Shown here: positions 60,807-64,000 of the stretch, piece after piece
Numbering within the stretch: the first letter of the stretch is position 1
Layout: each line of letters opens with the position of its first letter
DNA from: JAHZKN01 sp965250205
GTDB lineage: Bacteria; Pseudomonadota; Alphaproteobacteria; Rhizobiales; Hyphomicrobiaceae
DNA length: 64,000 bases
Assembly (NCBI GenBank): GCA_965250205.1
Contig: CBDFNK010000018.1
Coordinates: 1-64,000, forward strand
Direction of reading: 5' to 3'
Position numbers and translations under genes: made by a program
The notes under the pieces: model-generated
Seen by the model: the letters and a program-made list of their open reading frames with translations, nothing else
What the model was told of the DNA's origin: nothing
Database searches by the model: none

Positions 60807-61372
60807 TCCCGCGCGTTGCTCAATTAGGGACAGGGTTTCATGGCGCCGGTCAATACTACCTCAATGACGTGCGCAAACGTGACACGATCAACGATGACAC
60901 ACGTCCGACGGCTGGTGATTATCTCTTGCACGACAAAGGTGGTGTTCAATCAACAACCCGCGTCGGCTTTACCGCGACACGCAATCTCCCAACAACAGAC
61001 CCAAAGAAAGCCTTGCGTTGTATGTCGTGGCTGGCAGCCAACGCCCAGAACGTCCGCCAGGCGGCCGTCGCCGCCGCCGCCAAGGCGGCAGGTCAGCGAT
61101 ATGAAGACTATGTGCGCAACGAAAATCCATTTCGGGGGCGCAAGGGGACCAAGCCGGTTTACACGCTCTCTCTTGCTTGGCACCCGAGCAAGGATCGCAC
61201 GCCAACGCCATCGGAGATGTTGCAGGCGGCAGATGAAGTCCTCAAAACGCTCGGCCTTGGGGATCACCAAGCGCTCATTGTCCAGCATACCGATACTGCC
61301 CATCCTCACGTGCATCTCATCGCCTTGCTAAATAAACAAGGACTTCCAGAGTGCCCCTGCGACACCAGATAG
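60803..61372 (+). pseudogene. VirD2/MobP-type relaxase, C-terminally truncated
   Basis: The 189-residue product is the N-terminal part of a relaxase. It shows the catalytic region VQHTDTAHPHVHLIALLNK with the three-His metal site (His162, His168, His170). Known relaxases of this class continue several hundred residues; here the frame runs about 16 codons beyond the motif and stops, and the region from about 61340 is occupied by an opposite-strand gene. Foreign DNA has probably replaced the rest. Mobilisation by this relaxase is doubtful. Confidence 0.8.
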
Positions 61373-62131
61373 AGAGCTTCCCACACTACCTTCTAAGATA
61401 TTTCGTATGGATCGTCCGGCCTCTTGCGCCATCGAAGTATTTGGTTTTGTCTTCTCCATCTGCAATTTTATTGTTTGTAAATCAGCCTTGATTTCTTCAA
61501 TAATCTCGTTTGGCAACGCGTTATTCTCAAGGGACTTTTCAAAACTCGACACAGCCTCCAACACTGATACCATACTTATATTTGATTGAATTTCCACATG
61601 CTGCGGCGAATGCTTCGACGCTTGTTGAACGGCTCCACCGGCCATCGTTCCAATATTGATATTGTTGCTCATTATAGAAGGCCTTTCCGGTTCTTCAGGC
61701 TGGAGAAACCCAACATCGAATTGTCGAAGCCTGGAGTCCAATTCTTTACCCAACCGCACGAACGTATCATCTATTTTCCTGAGAGCCGCAGGCGGTGCAA
61801 AACCGCCAAGACTTTTCACAACGCCAAGGGATTTGAGATTGTCCAGAAATATGCGTAACTGCGTTTCTGTAATACGACGCATTTCGGGGGCATCAAGCTT
61901 GGTAACCCTTGCTGCCCGCCTCAGTTCACCTAGGGCTGTATCAACTCCGTCGCCCAGCACATTCGATACTGCATCCAGAACCAATAAGATTGAGCGGCCT
62001 GATCTCCATTGTCCTTCCGCATTATGCTTGCGTTGGATTGCTGCCAAATCGCGACCCGCAACCTCAACTCGCTTATCGAGGTGCCATTCAATCCAGCTTG
62101 TAAAATCTTGATTGCTAGGTTCTTCAAACAT
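61328..62131 (-). CDS. Unknown accessory-region protein
   Basis: A 267-residue cytoplasmic protein: an N-terminal domain (about 1-145, DLAAIQRKHNAEGQWRSGRS and MRRITETQLRIFLDNLKSLG), a middle segment NNINIGTMAGGAVQQASKHS, and a C-terminal helical part (SFEKSLENNALPNEIIEEIK, KPNTSMAQEAGRSIRNILEG) ending in a hydrophobic GVAGALWKSLF. The INIG(T/N)M-GGA-QQ linker recurs in accessory proteins linked to defence, but no known domain is recognised. It overlaps the truncated relaxase by 45 bp, tail to tail. Confidence 0.6.
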   Translation of the reverse strand: MFEEPSNQDFTSWIEWHLDKRVEVAGRDLAAIQRKHNAEGQWRSGRSILLVLDAVSNVLGDGVDTALGELRRAARVTKLDAPEMRRITETQLRIFLDNLKSLGVVKSLGGFAPPAALRKIDDTFVRLGKELDSRLRQFDVGFLQPEEPERPSIMSNNINIGTMAGGAVQQASKHSPQHVEIQSNISMVSVLEAVSSFEKSLENNALPNEIIEEIKADLQTIKLQMEKTKPNTSMAQEAGRSIRNILEGSVGSSLSGVAGALWKSLFI

Positions 62132-62271
62132 CTAGTTGCATACCCCTTCTTCAAGCGCAGTTTGACCACAAAAATTCGGCTTTCTTACGGCGATATGACA
62201 CAAAGGGAAATTGAGGGCTGCGTGGGACAAAAACTGTTCCAATTCAACATCAGCTGCGGTAGCTCGCGCCG

Positions 62272-62514
62272 TCAACAACCATGACCGCCACCCACAGGGC
62301 GTACTGGTTCCTCAACGCTGCTATTGCCGCGCAGGCGGTCTTCTAGGAATTTCTGGATATCGGCACCGCGATAAAAGCAGCGCTTGCCAATCTTGCTGAA
62401 GGGGATGCCACCGCCGCGCCAGCGGTCGCTTTCCATCGTGGCTTTACTACAGCCGCGCATCTCAGCGACTTCTTCTGAGGTGTACCAAGCTTCGTGATCA
62501 ATCTTGAATGCCAT
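62272..62514 (-). CDS. AlpA/excisionase-like HTH protein
   Basis: An 80-residue MerR-superfamily winged HTH: WYTSEEVAEMRGCSKATMES, then GIPFSKIGKRCFYRGADIQK, typical of AlpA or excisionase-type regulators on integrative elements. It is transcribed leftwards. Such proteins control excision. It is adjacent to the tRNA-Lys fragment, whose partner integrase is on the other side. Confidence 0.8.
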   Translation of the reverse strand: MAFKIDHEAWYTSEEVAEMRGCSKATMESDRWRGGGIPFSKIGKRCFYRGADIQKFLEDRLRGNSSVEEPVRPVGGGHGC

Positions 62515-62733
62515 TGCTCATTCCATCTCATTGGCCAATTGGCCGTTGTTGATGGAAACACCCTGAGGCTGTTCGAAAATGGCCGCTGGGACAAATTCAG
62601 TGGGGCGATTGTCCCAGTGAGCAACAGGCGCGAACGATGTTGAAAATCGTCCTACAATCGTCCTGCTGGAAATTCAAGGCGATGATGGCCTTCATCGAAA
62701 ACGCCGTAAGAATATGATTTAAATAAAGAATGA

Positions 62734-62779
62734 TTGGTGAGCCCGGATGGTCTCGAACCATCGACCCTCTGATTAAAAG
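62734..62779 (-). repeat. 3' fragment of a tRNA-Lys(TTT) gene, probable attachment site
   Basis: On the minus strand the anticodon loop CTTTTAA, variable loop, T-arm (GATGGTTCGAGACCATC) and acceptor 3' strand with encoded CCA are intact, but the 5' half (acceptor, D-arm, 5' anticodon stem) is absent. This is the form left at the far end of an element integrated in a tRNA gene. The intact tRNA-Lys is not in the window. Given the orientation, the element lies to its right. Confidence 0.8.
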
Positions 62780-62930
62780 TTTTAATCTGGGCTACTTTTT
62801 ACTACGCAGTTTTTCGCTAATGCGTTGTTTTGCTTGCATATTTATTTTCAGAACCCCACCTTATTTCTCAAGATCATGTTCGCCATAGGTTCGCCATTCG
62901 CGATTCCCAAGTCTTATTGCACAACGCCCG

Positions 62931-64000
62931 ATGACCAAATCTACGATTACAAAAATCACAGCCGCACGTGTTGGAAAACTTGAACCCAACGCAACGCTCA
63001 CCGATAGCGAACTGAAAGGCTTTGGTGTGCGCCGGCGGTTAGGCACGCCCGTCTATTTTCTACACACCCGTATCAAAGGCCGCTTACGGTGGGTGACTGT
63101 TGGCCGTCATGGGGCCCCTTGGACACCAACGACGGCCCGTCGTGAAGCTGGGCGTCTGCTTGGTCAGATCTATTCAGGGGCCGACCCTGTTGCTGACAAA
63201 GAAGCTCAGCGCAATGCCCAGACTTTTCGCGAAGCCTTTCAGCATTTCATGGCCGAGCACGGCCCAAAATTAAAACCAAGCACCTGTAAAGAATACCAAA
63301 GGATCTTTGATAAGTCCCTTGGTCCTGAGTTTGGCAAGCGAAAGCTTCAGGACATCAACCGATCTGATGTCACGTCTTTTCACATTCGCCACGCCAACAC
63401 ACCGCAAAAAGCCAACCGGTGTTTGAGCGTTTTGTCGAAATTCATGAACTGGTCCGAGTTGCATGGGCTTCGCGCCGAGCACACCAACCCCTGCCGCATG
63501 GTGGCACGATTTAAGGAAAATCGGCGTCAGCGATTTCTGTCGCGCGCTGAAGTACGTAAACTTGGCCAAATTCTTGATCAACTGGAGCGGGATGGCACCG
63601 TTAGTCTCTACATTGTCGCGGCCGTCCGGCTCTTGCTACTGACAGGTGCACGTTTGAATGAAATCCTGACGCTTGAATGGCGCTTCGTGGATTTGGAACG
63701 TGGACTTATCTTTCTGCCCGATAGCAAAACCGGTCAAAAGACGATCTTTTTGAACAAGAAGGCCGTTGGCGTTCTCCAGGGTCTGCCAAAACTTGACGAC
63801 AATCCTTATGTCATCGTTGGCAATGTTCCTTGCGGACACCTGATCAACCTACAAAAGCCATGGCGCCGCATTCGTAAATTTGCCGGTATTGAAGATGTGC
63901 GTTTACATGATCTGCGTCACTCGTTCGCGTCTTTTGCTGCACAGAGCGGGGCATCATTACCAATGATCGGGGCTCTTTTGGGTCATGCAAGTTCGCTCAC
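62931..64000 (+). CDS. Tyrosine recombinase/integrase (cut by window end)
   Basis: The first 356 codons of a phage-type integrase. N-terminal Arm-type DUF4102-like domain (SDSELKGFGVRRRL is typical), SAM-like core-binding domain (about 85-190), and catalytic domain with Arg241 in GARLNEIL, Lys in SKTGQKT, HxxR in HDLRHSF (His326, Arg329) and His352 in LLGHASS. The Tyr nucleophile lies beyond the edge. It starts 150 bp right of the tRNA-Lys fragment and reads away from it. Confidence 0.9.
   Translation, partial: MTKSTITKITAARVGKLEPNATLTDSELKGFGVRRRLGTPVYFLHTRIKGRLRWVTVGRHGAPWTPTTARREAGRLLGQIYSGADPVADKEAQRNAQTFREAFQHFMAEHGPKLKPSTCKEYQRIFDKSLGPEFGKRKLQDINRSDVTSFHIRHANTPQKANRCLSVLSKFMNWSELHGLRAEHTNPCRMVARFKENRRQRFLSRAEVRKLGQILDQLERDGTVSLYIVAAVRLLLLTGARLNEILTLEWRFVDLERGLIFLPDSKTGQKTIFLNKKAVGVLQGLPKLDDNPYVIVGNVPCGHLINLQKPWRRIRKFAGIEDVRLHDLRHSFASFAAQSGASLPMIGALLGHASSL

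Noticed and set aside
62734..62820. A complete tRNA-Lys gene
   Set aside because: Only the 3' half from the anticodon loop on is intact; there is no D-arm and the 5' anticodon stem does not pair.

Overview
The window looks like a chromosomal piece of an alphaproteobacterium of the Hyphomicrobiales (Rhizobiales) type; the genus cannot be told from the sequence. The evidence is a CckA phosphorelay kinase with perfect TTAA-N7-TTAA CtrA-type sites, a GTTC-N7-GTTC SOS box upstream of recA, a DUF3126 gene, a DnaG without zinc ligands, a split methionine synthase behind an ArsR-methyltransferase regulator, and a carA / yqeY-dnaG-rpoD neighbourhood. GC content is moderate and most genes are ordinary housekeeping genes.

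Region by region: 0-9 kb carries recA, cckA, a FliO-like protein and a large MscS channel. 9-18 kb carries thrS, yidD, a NifU-like scaffold, hisI, a patatin, a CBS protein, a rhomboid protease, PAS and PilZ proteins and a transglutaminase-like peptidase. 18-25 kb holds FKBP, a frameshifted gamma-carbonic anhydrase, DUF3126, cysE, a crotonase-fold enzyme, a polysaccharide deacetylase and a GNAT. 25-31 kb is a methionine-cycle operon (ArsR-methyltransferase, metF, metH N-half, metH C-half) behind a promoter whose spacer is a 16-bp palindrome. 31.5-34.5 kb is the most unusual chromosomal locus: an MlaC-like protein, a divergent exosortase translationally coupled to an unknown membrane-anchored protein, and two tiny Gly/Asn-rich proteins ending in a PLPLLGGT motif, a hydrophobic helix and an Arg cluster. 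34.8-48.5 kb carries ettA, an ELM1-like protein, an Lrp regulator, a large inverse-autotransporter-like beta-helix protein with a (CA)8 tract, greA, carB, two paralogous secreted proteins, a ChaN-like protein and carA. 48.8-54.4 kb is yqeY-dnaG-rpoD plus a peroxiredoxin-like gene; RpoD has a histone-H1-like Lys/Ala/Thr tail.

From 54.6 kb to the end the DNA is mobile. An IS66 element (54655-57105) has a frameshifted tnpC. It is followed by two small zinc-ribbon-like genes, an AbiEi/AbiEii type IV toxin-antitoxin pair, a MobC-like gene and a truncated VirD2-type relaxase, an unknown gene with defence-like features, an AlpA-like regulator, a 3' tRNA-Lys fragment that is probably an attachment site, and a tyrosine integrase cut by the window edge. 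The orientation of the tRNA fragment and integrase says that the integrase's own element extends to the right, beyond the window; the 57-62.7 kb genes belong to another, decayed or mosaic, element.

A family of short dispersed repeats bounded by CTAGAGC/GCTCTAG occurs at least six times (about 8.75, 18.5, 18.8, 21.4, 25.0, 34.6 and 44.6 kb), some copies with one to three 31-35 bp internal units. In several places the repeat edge supplies the TAG stop codon of the neighbouring reading frame. No rRNA, complete tRNA or CRISPR array was seen.
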